From Planctomycetaceae bacterium (GTDB lineage Bacteria > Planctomycetota > Phycisphaerae > UBA1845 > UTPLA1), in contig WYBU01000047.1 in assembly GCA_011525745.1 (NCBI GenBank), positions 1-42,385 on the forward strand: a stretch of DNA of 42,385 bases. Direction: 5' to 3'. Both the position numbers and the translations under genes were made by a program. Positions 8,501 to 14,465 of the stretch are shown in pieces (positions within the stretch are counted from its first letter, which is position 1; every line of letters begins with the position of its first letter). The notes under the pieces were generated by a model. It worked only from the letters and a program-made list of their open reading frames with translations, was not told the origin of the DNA and did no database searches.

Positions 8501-8762
8501 TGTGCGCGGCGGTGCGCCGGAGCATCGCTTCACGTCGGCGCGAGCGGCCCGCGCGGCGCTGGCGCGCGGCGACGGGGGCTACCTGCTGGAGTTCGCCATT
8601 CCGCACGACGACACGTGGATCGAGCCGCTGGCCGGGGCGCGGATTGCGGCGTCGGTTTTTGTGGTTGATCGCGGCGCGCGGCCGATGCGGCAGGGCGCGG
8701 GCGAACTGGTCGGCTATGGCGCGGTGCAGGCGGACTGGCCGGTGTTGGAGTTGTCGCCGTGA
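5535..8762 (+). CDS. Secreted LVIVD-type beta-propeller protein with C-terminal DOMON/CBM9-like domain
   Basis: The 1075-residue protein starts with a short signal-like segment (residues 1-30). It then has many repeats of the form 'x-L-Y-V-A/S ... I/L-V-V-D-V-R-D-P-A-x-P-R', for example FLVVDARDPAG, FDVRDPAAPRV, LDVSEAAAPRPVG and IDVRDAARPRMLG. This pattern is typical of LVIVD repeats, which build beta-propellers in secreted or surface proteins. The propeller region covers about residues 40-800 and may comprise two propellers split near residue 470, where a Ser/Pro/Gly linker lies. A helical, charged segment (about 815-870) leads to a final 200-residue domain with MRIDGRDDEW, RWQWDDRALYG and HPGDHVDLFI, typical of DOMON/carbohydrate-binding family 9-like sandwiches. 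Binding or scaffolding outside the cell is likely; no catalytic residues can be named. Confidence 0.85.
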   Translation: MAKFASRGVAPSALISILTAAGAPLMAQPAEPAASTQSHLADVLMAATIRTPHRWGVDFVKRGDYLYVSGSESQRKFLVVDARDPAGLRVVAETEGGMYAARNLCLFEEFALINCYRWINPVDIRRPEQPRLAFGCLWKPDDDAANVPPHYRFACRERLLYLACGDPRRALRIYEIRRDFSPQPLGAVDLSDRISAESVAIMRRRHNWYPNAEIVLDGERLFTSYGTQLAAFDVRDPAAPRVLFCHDLHVNVVGLALRGRTLFVTMNNRWRGRGANPARQAALLVLDVSEAAAPRPVGLYRDMEVPERMLSDGARLYLMGEERTPDDALHIDGVPMPPALRARHARRTALHVLDASDAAAPRCVGRLALPFSSGLFDDAVCRAMALDNGVLYVADQDFGIRTIDVRDAARPRMLGGLRTVSHEVRGVVPRDEDMIIANMPCILTAGLDKSIYHVANIPGDSAGSQPHSAPAPPGGESQARFVESRPVVDASPSLAALGRWDASFPQAGPNARYLYGLPREARDIVILDFAAAGRVAGFVPLPTGWGGRDLGWSRGRLYVLAVRGGDACVLVYEPVEDGRGLHPLRRIDIGRPAAGIGWGWGAAFLVADDRLFLLQTVRAEAGRDGADEQRPTGTRALHLYSVDISSPDQPRVLPRVDLLEAGGAVRPTYENGRALAWVGGHLYLHAIDESARRRASWLLAYDLREPGRARLAGSLRAPTEPVESWVTRNLCALSPRPYLLCTAEQGGAWIADVRDPRAPRVAWREPLFPRGTDTESYDGIAKPAPAWRDGLAFVPRLDRVDLFRVAFADGPPPTVDEQRARIESLEAALRAEDPADAAPAERAARRVAARVVRYYLDQGELQQAAAAARPASAAPRDVLARIARAAGEMRIDGRDDEWREIAPIRFVEGPATIRWQWDDRALYGLLNVVDPQIERDSGPPATPHTHPGDHVDLFITPLPAAAERGYGPADLHVSIDLAGRVELHHQNPRVRGGAPEHRFTSARAARAALARGDGGYLLEFAIPHDDTWIEPLAGARIAASVFVVDRGARPMRQGAGELVGYGAVQADWPVLELSP

Positions 8763-8848
8763 ACGGCGGTGTGGTTCGTACGAGCCGTCGGCGAGGTGGG
8801 GCGTGACGCTGGGCGGATGTCGCGGCCATCGCAGTCGCGCCTGTGACG

Positions 8849-8898
8849 CACGGGCTACAAGCCCGTGCCACGCGGGGACGGGCGAGACGCCCGTACCA
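8849..8898. repeat. Two adjacent hairpin repeats (CACGGGCT and GACGGGCG families)
   Basis: CACGGGCTacaAGCCCGTG with a CCACGCGG tail occupies 8849-8875. It is directly followed by a GACGGGCG-agac-GCCCGT-ACCA hairpin at 8877-8898. Both families recur elsewhere (5436, 40807, 41956 and 42237 for the first; 26041 and 26071 for the second). They lie between the propeller gene and the 30-bp array. Confidence 0.75.
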
Positions 8899-8901
8899 GC
8901 C

Positions 8902-9252
8902 GACACAGCCGGGGCGGCGATGCGCTATTCAACACAGCCGGGGGCGGCTGTGGTCCAATTGACACAGCCGGGAGTGGCTGTGCCCCAACCGACACAGCCG
9001 AGGGCGGCTGTGCTCCAGTCGACACAGCCGGGGGCGGCTGTGCCCCATTCGACACAGCCGGGGGCGGCTGTGCACTATTCAACACAGCCGGGGGCGGGTG
9101 TGCTCCATTCGACACAGCCGGGGGCGGGTGTGCTCCATTCGACACAGCCGGGGGCGGGTGTGCTCCATTCGACACAGCCGAGGGCGGGTGTGCTCCATTC
9201 GACACAGCCGGGGGCGGCTGTGCCCCAACCGACACAGCCGAGGGCGGCTGTG
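8902..9252. repeat. Tandem array of twelve ~30-bp hairpin units (CACAGCCG...CGGCTGTG)
   Basis: Twelve units start at 8902, 8931, 8961, 8991, 9021, 9051, 9081, 9111, 9141, 9171, 9201 and 9231. The period is exactly 30 bp except for the 29-bp first unit. Each unit has CACAGCCG, a 3-4 base G-rich loop and CGGCTGTG, followed by a variable linker (often CCCCATTCGA). The arms are complementary, so each unit can fold into an 8-bp stem. Units starting at 9081, 9111, 9141 and 9171 share a C-to-G change (CGGGTGTG) that breaks one pair. All reading frames stay open because the unit length is a multiple of three, but no frame looks like protein. There are no unique spacers, so it is not CRISPR. Confidence 0.9.
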
Positions 9253-9266
9253 GGACGCTCTTTCGA

Positions 9267-9290
9267 CGCTCCCTCACGGTCGCGGTTCGG
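9267..9290 (-). repeat. Dispersed 24-bp repeat (CCGAACCGCGACCGTGAGGG family)
   Basis: Read on the minus strand this 24-mer begins CCGAACCGCGACC and ends GAGGGAGCG. Identical 24-mers form an inverted pair at 28599-28622 and 28723-28746, and a degenerate copy lies near 13031-13054. It sits between the hairpin array and the 3' end of the aminotransferase gene. Confidence 0.75.
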
Positions 9291-9329
9291 TTCAGGCAGT
9301 CGCCCGTGCGAATCCACGTCTGCCCGACA

Positions 9330-10649
9330 TCATTTCCCGGCGGGGGCGGTTGTGGTCGGCAGGCCGTGGGAGAGGACCTCTTCGACGGCGCGGCAGAAGG
9401 CGTCGATTTCGTCGAGCGTCGAATAGACGTTGGGCGTCACGCGAATGCCCTGAAAATCGTCGTGAATAATCGGCGTGACGAGGATGCGGTACTTGCCCCA
9501 CAGATGCGCCGCCAGCGCGGTCGGGTCGACGTCGCGCACCGCGAACGTGGCGATGCCGCACGACATGGCCGGATCGAGGTTGGTGTGCAGCACGATTCGG
9601 GGGTCCTGCGCCAGGCGCTTCGCCCAGCGGTCGCGCAGATAGCGCAGCCGCGCCTCCTTGCGGGGCGGACCGAGACCCTCCCAGAACGTCAGCGCCTCGG
9701 CGATGGACAGTCGCTCGGCGGCCGGGTGGGTGCCGATTTCCTCGAATTTGCGGATGTTGTCGCGCATGTCGTCGGGCGCGGCCATCAGCGGCCAGATGTC
9801 GGGGATCAACTTCTTGCGCACGTAGAGCAGCCCGGTGCCGACGGGGGCGGTGAGCCACTTGTGCAGGCTGACGCCGTACATGTCGCAATCCAGCTCATCG
9901 CGGGTGAAGCAGAAGTGGGCAAAGGCGTGTGCACCGTCGATGACGACGGGAATGCCGCGCTGGCGGGCCATCTGCACGATGCGCCGCACGGGGTAGATCT
10001 GCCCCGTGATGTTGACGATGTGACACATCAGAATGAGCTTGACGTCGGGCGTGGCGTGCCGCTCGAACAGCTCGTACAGCTCGTCCATCGAACTCGACGG
10101 CGTCGGAACGGGGAACGTGCGCATGACGACGCCTTCGCGGGCGCAGCGCTGGCGAATCGTGGTCAGCATCCGGCCATAGTCCTGGTTGGTGGTCAGGATG
10201 ACGTCGCCGGGCTTGAGGTCGATGCCGAGCAGGCATGTTTCGAGCGATTCGCTGGCGTTGCGCGTGATGGCCATTTCGTCGGCGTCGCAGCCGAAATGGC
10301 GGGCCAGCCGGCGACGGACAGTCTCGACCTGAGGTTCCTGAATCTGCCACAACGCCCAGGCGGTGGCGCTGTTGGCGAACTCGATGTGGCGGCGATGGGC
10401 TTCCTGAACGACGCGCGGCGACGGACAGACGCCGCCGTTGTTGAGATTATTGATGCTGCGGTCGACGGTGAACGCCTGCTGGGCGGCGAACCAGAAGTCC
10501 TCGTCGCCGGCCAACTCGGCCGGGGAGCGGTCGCCGGCGAGGCGGTCGTAGGCGGCGGCGCGGGCCTGGGCGTCGTTACGGAAACGGGCCAGCGCCAGGG
10601 CGCCGGCGGCCAGTCCGGTGGTGCGGAGGAATCGGCGGCGAGATTGCAT
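9330..10649 (-). CDS. Tat-exported class V aminotransferase-like PLP enzyme (isopenicillin N epimerase-like)
   Basis: The 439-residue protein begins MQSRRRFLRTTGLAAGALAL, a classical twin-arginine signal, so the folded, cofactor-loaded protein is probably exported. The body is an aminotransferase class V fold: NNGGVCPSPRVV near the start, ITRNASESLETCLLG for cofactor phosphate binding, a VVIDGAHAFAHF segment with the PLP-pyridine Asp, and the Schiff-base Lys in YGVSLHKWLTAPVGTGLL. This pattern is closest to the isopenicillin-N-epimerase/cysteine-desulfurase-like branch. The substrate is unknown. ATG 10649 gives the cleanest Tat signal and has AAGG about eleven bases upstream; ATG 10658 adds three residues. 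It lies downstream of the PPIase fusion on the same strand, separated by a repeat spacer. Confidence 0.9.
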   Translation of the reverse strand: MQSRRRFLRTTGLAAGALALARFRNDAQARAAAYDRLAGDRSPAELAGDEDFWFAAQQAFTVDRSINNLNNGGVCPSPRVVQEAHRRHIEFANSATAWALWQIQEPQVETVRRRLARHFGCDADEMAITRNASESLETCLLGIDLKPGDVILTTNQDYGRMLTTIRQRCAREGVVMRTFPVPTPSSSMDELYELFERHATPDVKLILMCHIVNITGQIYPVRRIVQMARQRGIPVVIDGAHAFAHFCFTRDELDCDMYGVSLHKWLTAPVGTGLLYVRKKLIPDIWPLMAAPDDMRDNIRKFEEIGTHPAAERLSIAEALTFWEGLGPPRKEARLRYLRDRWAKRLAQDPRIVLHTNLDPAMSCGIATFAVRDVDPTALAAHLWGKYRILVTPIIHDDFQGIRVTPNVYSTLDEIDAFCRAVEEVLSHGLPTTTAPAGK

Positions 10650-10771
10650 GGAACGCATCCTTGATTGAGTGCGAGGCATTGCCATGGTGCGCGATGAAGT
10701 CGCTTGCGCGCGGCGGACCACAGCCGGGGGAGGCTGAACTGCACGGGCCGCAAGCGCGTGGCCCGCGGAAT

Positions 10772-10880
10772 GATCCGAGCCTCAAGCGCCAGCGCTGCGG
10801 TCCCGGTGCATTGCGACGCTGACCCCCGGCGCTTGCGCTTGGGGCTCAGTTTCCCACGGGCAGCAAGCCCGGGCCACCCA
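10772..10880. repeat. Inverted pair of GATCCGAGC-type repeats plus degenerate CACGGGC hairpin
   Basis: The repeat GATCCGAGCCTCAAGCGCC at 10772-10790 pairs with GGCGCTTGCGCTTGGGGCTC at 10829-10848, so the segment could form a cruciform of nearly 80 bases. The first arm continues AGCGCTGCGG, itself self-complementary with AAGCGC. A degenerate CACGGGC...GCCCGGG hairpin follows at about 10855-10880. The whole lies between the PPIase and aminotransferase genes. Confidence 0.7.
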
Positions 10881-10917
10881 ACAAGAGCGGCGAACGGGCA
10901 AGTCACGTCTCGCCGCA

Positions 10918-12444
10918 CTATTTGACTTCGAGCAGCTCGACCTCGAACAGCAACGGCGCATGGGCCGGAATCGTGGGCGGATATCCGCGTTCGCCGTAAC
11001 CCAGCTCCGGCGGAATGATCAGCATGCGCTTTTCGCCGACCTTCATCATGCCGACGCCTTCGATCCAGCCAGGTATGAAGCGTGCTAACTGTAACTCAAC
11101 CGGCTCACGATCGCGCGAGCTGTCGAATTTCGTTCCGTCGGCGAGCCAGCCGGTGTAGTGCACCTTGACGGTGTTCTCGGGCTTGGGCGTGGCGCCGGCG
11201 CCTTCCGAGACGATGACATACATCAGTCCCGACGCCGTCGCCGTGGGCTTCTGCTTGGTCTCGGTTTCGACGCGCGCGATCAACTGGTCGATTTTCTTCT
11301 GTAACTCGGCGTGTACATCCGCCTCCGTCGTTACCTTGATCAGTTCGAGGTCCAGCAGCACGGTGGAATTCGGCGGAATCGGGCCGCCGCCGTTTTCGCC
11401 GAACGCCGTGGCCGGCGGGCAGACTACCTTGCGCCGCTCGCCGGGCTTCATCGCCAGGATGCTGTCCTGCAAGCCCTTGAACTGCTCGAGGCGCTCGACT
11501 TCGACGATGATCGCCTGGCCGCGCTGACGCGAGTCCTGCCACACCTTGCCGCCCGGCAGCGAGCCGATGACGTGAAACTCGGCCTTGTCCTTCAGCGTGG
11601 GCGGCGCGCCGGTCCCTTCCTTGAGAATCACGTAGGACACTCCGGTCGTGGCCTGCGTCAGCTTCTTGCCCGCTTCTTTCTCGATTGCTTCGATCGCCGC
11701 CGCGACGTCCTTGGCGTCCTGGGCCGCCTTGGCGTCCGCGGCGGCGGTGCGCCCGGCCTCGGCCGCGCGGGCCAGCTCGGCCGTGCGCGTGCGATCGAAC
11801 TCGCCGATGACCTTGATGGACTTGATGACGACCGGTGTTTCGGGCGTGACCGGCTGGGGCGCCGGGTACTTCGGGTGTGAGACGACCTTGGTGTCGCGAA
11901 TCTTGTCAACGACGTCCATGCCGGCGATTACCTTTCCGAACACGCAATAGGCCGCGCCATCCTGCTGCGGCTGATCGAGCCGCGCGTTGTCGACGACGTT
12001 GATGAAGAACTGCGCCGTGGCCGAGTGGGGGTTGCCGCCGACGCGCGCCATGGCAATGGTCCCGCGAACGTTCTTCAACCCGTTGGTCCACTCGTTGAGG
12101 ATCGACGGCCGCAGGTCCTTCTTCTTTTCCTCCATCTCGAGCGTGAACCCGCCGCCCTGGATCATGAAGTTGCTGATGACGCGGTGGAAGATCGTGCCGG
12201 TGTAGTGCCCGTCCTCGGCGTACTTAATGAAGTTGTTGACGGTGACGGGCGCTTTTTCGGCGTCGAGTTCGAGGACGATATCTCCGAGCGACGTTTCCAT
12301 CTTGACGTGCGGTTTCATGCCTTTGGCGGCCGGCTGCGAGGCGTCGACCGGCTGGGCCGGCTTTGATTGGGGGTCCTGGGCGTTGGCGAAAGTGGCGGCG
12401 GCCGCCAGCCACACGGCCGGCAGCACGCGGATCAGACGCGTCAT
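10918..12444 (-). CDS. Secreted triple peptidyl-prolyl isomerase: cyclophilin plus two FKBP domains
   Basis: The 508-residue protein has a cleavable-looking signal peptide (ending ATFANA-Q). Residues about 45-215 are a cyclophilin: ETSLGDIVLELD, FHRVISNFMIQGGG (catalytic Arg and Gln), ATAQFFINV and FGKVIAGMDVVDKI. An Ala-rich helical linker (about 220-265) leads to a first FKBP domain (about 268-375), then a short helix, then a second FKBP domain (about 405-508). The second keeps VHYTGWLADGTKFDSS, FIPGWIEGV and ERGYPPTIPAHAPLLFEVELL. The first lacks the YTG Tyr (HVIG) and the pocket Trp (KGLQDS), so it is probably inactive or a binding module. The likely role is extracytoplasmic protein folding. 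AAGG lies ten bases before the ATG. Confidence 0.93.
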   Translation of the reverse strand: MTRLIRVLPAVWLAAAATFANAQDPQSKPAQPVDASQPAAKGMKPHVKMETSLGDIVLELDAEKAPVTVNNFIKYAEDGHYTGTIFHRVISNFMIQGGGFTLEMEEKKKDLRPSILNEWTNGLKNVRGTIAMARVGGNPHSATAQFFINVVDNARLDQPQQDGAAYCVFGKVIAGMDVVDKIRDTKVVSHPKYPAPQPVTPETPVVIKSIKVIGEFDRTRTAELARAAEAGRTAAADAKAAQDAKDVAAAIEAIEKEAGKKLTQATTGVSYVILKEGTGAPPTLKDKAEFHVIGSLPGGKVWQDSRQRGQAIIVEVERLEQFKGLQDSILAMKPGERRKVVCPPATAFGENGGGPIPPNSTVLLDLELIKVTTEADVHAELQKKIDQLIARVETETKQKPTATASGLMYVIVSEGAGATPKPENTVKVHYTGWLADGTKFDSSRDREPVELQLARFIPGWIEGVGMMKVGEKRMLIIPPELGYGERGYPPTIPAHAPLLFEVELLEVK

Positions 12445-12679
12445 GTGGAGTTTCCTTTCGGTGGGAAGCAGCGCGCAATGCGCCCCGCCTCGGGCGGGCG
12501 GGACGAGGTCGACCCGGTCCCAACGACGCGGGGATCCCCCTCGCCTGCAAGGCGCGAATGGGAAAGGCTAGCATTTTTGGGCGGGCGCGTCGAGGGGCCG
12601 AGGCGGCGCGCGACGGCGTAAGAAGGCAGGGGACGCCATGGACGTAAAGGACCAAAACGTACCCGGGCGCCGTCGTTGA

Positions 12680-12841
12680 TCAGGTGAACGGCTCGAAGAT
12701 GACGCACACGTCGGCGAAGCTGAACGGCGGGCGGTCGATGGTCATGCCGAAGAGCGCGCCGACGACCGAAAGCGTGATGATCAGCAACTGGTCAATTAAC
12801 GACGCGAAGGCGGTGCAAATCTGGGCCGCACTGGTGCTCAT
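12680..12841 (-). CDS. Small hydrophobic protein with conserved FADVC motif (paralog 1)
   Basis: A 53-residue frame starts at ATG 12841 with AGGG about ten bases upstream. It has Cys9, a conserved LIDQLL, one hydrophobic segment (about residues 14-33) long enough to span a membrane, and a C-terminal FSFADVC. It aligns without gaps except one residue to the 57-residue protein at 13077-13250: shared Cys9, L-I/L-D-Q/N-L-L, TLS/VLS, F and F-S/T-F-A-D-V-C. The paralogy and the ribosome sites argue that both are real genes. I know no family with this motif. Position suggests a possible link to the oxidase genes upstream, but a terminator lies between the two small genes. Confidence 0.7.
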   Translation of the reverse strand: MSTSAAQICTAFASLIDQLLIITLSVVGALFGMTIDRPPFSFADVCVIFEPFT

Positions 12842-12855
12842 GGTTCAGTTACCCT

Positions 12856-12902
12856 GAAAAATCCGCGGCCAGCCGTCCGAACGGTTTTCCGGACGGGCGG
12901 CC
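12856..12902 (-). terminator. Rho-independent terminator between the two small genes
   Basis: On the minus strand the arm GGCCGCCCGTCCGG (12902-12889) pairs with CGGACGGCTGGCC (12879-12867), with one 2-base internal mismatch. The stem is followed within four bases by ATTTTTC (12861-12855). This is the best intrinsic terminator in the window and should end the transcript of the gene at 13077-13250. Confidence 0.7.
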
Positions 12903-13076
12903 AGTGTTTTCGTGTCGGCGATTACGCGTCAGAGCGAGATTGAAAGGCCCGAAACGAGACAAACAGTCGCAGTCGAGCCTGTCCCTGTTCGCGAAAACAA
13001 CCGGCCGCTTCCTTCACGCTTCCGCCTTGGGCGCGTTCAGGGTCGCGGTTCGGTCAAGCTTACGTCGATCAAGTTC

Positions 13077-13250
13077 TCAGACGCCGCCGAACCCGGAGAA
13101 GAGCTGCGTGCAGACGTCGGCGAAGGTGAAATCCGGCACGGACTGTCCGAGCAGGCTGAACAGCGGCGCCAGGAACGACAGCACGCTGACGAGGAGGTTG
13201 TCGAGAATGGCGGCGACGGCGTTGCACAGGTCGAGTAGCTGCGTGGTCAT
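13077..13250 (-). CDS. Small hydrophobic protein with conserved FADVC motif (paralog 2)
   Basis: This 57-residue frame starts at ATG 13250 with AAGGAG nine bases upstream, a strong ribosome site. It contains Cys9, the shared LDNLL, a hydrophobic helix (about residues 11-35) and FTFADVC near the C terminus, then a short Gly/Phe tail. A promoter-like sequence (13307-13336) and an intrinsic terminator (12856-12902) bracket it, so it is probably made from its own short RNA with a long 3' segment. It begins 99 bases after the stop of the bd-oxidase-like partner subunit. An accessory-subunit role like the small bd-oxidase proteins CydX or CydH is conceivable but unproven; a toxin-like or signalling peptide is the alternative. 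Confidence 0.75.
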   Translation of the reverse strand: MTTQLLDLCNAVAAILDNLLVSVLSFLAPLFSLLGQSVPDFTFADVCTQLFSGFGGV

Positions 13251-13306
13251 CGGAGGCGGCTCCTTGGGTGCAGGCTGCAATGCGCGAGGCAATTGTCGGG
13301 GCGATT

Positions 13307-13336
13307 ATTTTATGCCGATCGGGTCGTCGCGTGCAA
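13307..13336 (-). promoter_or_regulatory. Candidate promoter for the small FADVC protein gene
   Basis: On the minus strand TTGCAC (13336-13331) and TAAAAT (13312-13307) are separated by 18 bases. The -10 matches the consensus at five of six positions and lies in a rare AT-rich patch (ATTATTTTA on the plus strand). It is about 57 bases upstream of the ATG at 13250. Confidence 0.5.
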
Positions 13337-13349
13337 CGTCCCGAGCCTG

Positions 13350-14465
13350 TCACCATGTGAACTCCTGCGGCGTTCGATCGCCGGCCGTGCGCAAGCCGCG
13401 GCGAACCAGCGTCATGGCCCACGCGATCACGCCGATGTTTACGATCGCAAGAAGGACGAAGAGCCACCAGCCGCCCACTCCCATCGCGATTTCGTGCTGC
13501 TGAAACAGCCGATCGACCGATAACGCGCGAATTCGCAGGATTTCGCGCGCGATCGACATGCCCAGGATGCTCAGCAAGACGCCGGCCGCAGCCAGCGATA
13601 ACGGCACGGTGCACGATTCCGGCCGGCGCAGCAGCGCGGCCCATGCGACGATCTGCATCGCAACACCCGCGGCGAGCAGCACGGCCCACGGGCGGCCCAT
13701 CGGGCCGAGCAGCGCGTCTTTCAGGCCGCCTTCCGAAATCGTGTCGTGCGTCACGCACATCGTGGCGCTGCCGGCGATTCCGACCAGCGCCAGCCACGCC
13801 AGCCGCCGCAAGGCCGGCGACTCGATCGCGGCGCCGCGGCGCCGCAGGCCGTGGAGCTGCCAGCCGACGAGCATGGCCATGGTTGGAAGCGAGCCGATCA
13901 TCCAGACGCCCAGTCGCGGCAGCAGCGCGGCTTCGTAGTGCATCATTCGCCCGGATTCGTAGAACCGCGGCCAGCTAGATTCGCGCAGGCTGAGCAGGTG
14001 GTTCTCGGTCCACGACCAGCCGGTGAAAAGAAAGCAGGCCGCCGCGCCGAGGGCAATCAGTCCGCGCGGCAGCGGGCCGCAGCGCCGCGCGTAACCGCTC
14101 TTGAGCAAATAGAGCAGGTAGAAACCCACGATCAGCACGGGCAGGATGGCCATCCAGCGATGAAACAGCAACTGATTGGCGGTGTAGAAGGGCCTCTGGT
14201 AGAGAATCTGGACGAATAAGAGCGGCGCGACGCCGGCGGTGATGGCGGCGCTGAGGGCGAAGGGCATCCAGTCGCGCAGGACTTCGGCGATGGGATCGCC
14301 GGCGCCGCCGGCGGCGACGGGTCCGCGCCACGAACGCCAGGCGAGATACGCCGTGCCGGCCACGACGTAATTCATGAATACAACGTGTACCACCAGCGTC
14401 AGCACGTACAGCGTCAGGTAGAACGCCGTGGCGGTGGGGAATCCAAAGGGAAAAGGCGCATCCAT
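13350..14465 (-). CDS. bd-type oxidase-like membrane subunit II (CydA-resembling partner)
   Basis: This 371-residue protein is strongly hydrophobic with about eight or nine membrane segments. Its first helix (LTLVVHVVFMNYVVAGT) places a His at residue 27, exactly where subunit I has the His expected to ligate a heme. A second His lies in RMMHYEAALLPRLGVW. This suggests a CydA-like (A') rather than a classical CydB sequence, though homology could not be tested. Its ATG overlaps the stop codon of the upstream subunit I gene by one base (TGATG at 14467-14463), so the two are translationally coupled and should form one complex. An earlier start at 14609 would lie inside the upstream gene and is unlikely. 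Confidence 0.8.
   Translation of the reverse strand: MDAPFPFGFPTATAFYLTLYVLTLVVHVVFMNYVVAGTAYLAWRSWRGPVAAGGAGDPIAEVLRDWMPFALSAAITAGVAPLLFVQILYQRPFYTANQLLFHRWMAILPVLIVGFYLLYLLKSGYARRCGPLPRGLIALGAAACFLFTGWSWTENHLLSLRESSWPRFYESGRMMHYEAALLPRLGVWMIGSLPTMAMLVGWQLHGLRRRGAAIESPALRRLAWLALVGIAGSATMCVTHDTISEGGLKDALLGPMGRPWAVLLAAGVAMQIVAWAALLRRPESCTVPLSLAAAGVLLSILGMSIAREILRIRALSVDRLFQQHEIAMGVGGWWLFVLLAIVNIGVIAWAMTLVRRGLRTAGDRTPQEFTW

Noticed and set aside
6795..8906. Long open frame antisense to the LVIVD propeller gene (703 codons)
   Set aside because: It runs opposite to a gene with clear protein repeats, has Arg/Pro/His-rich low-complexity content and no motif. It is the usual by-product of high GC3.
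8902..9252. CRISPR array
   Set aside because: The whole 30-bp period is repeated; there are no unique spacers, no leader and no cas genes in the window.
8865..10664. Long plus-strand frame (599 codons) through the repeat array and the aminotransferase region
   Set aside because: The first part is the array translated in an open frame, the rest is antisense to the aminotransferase; neither has protein features.
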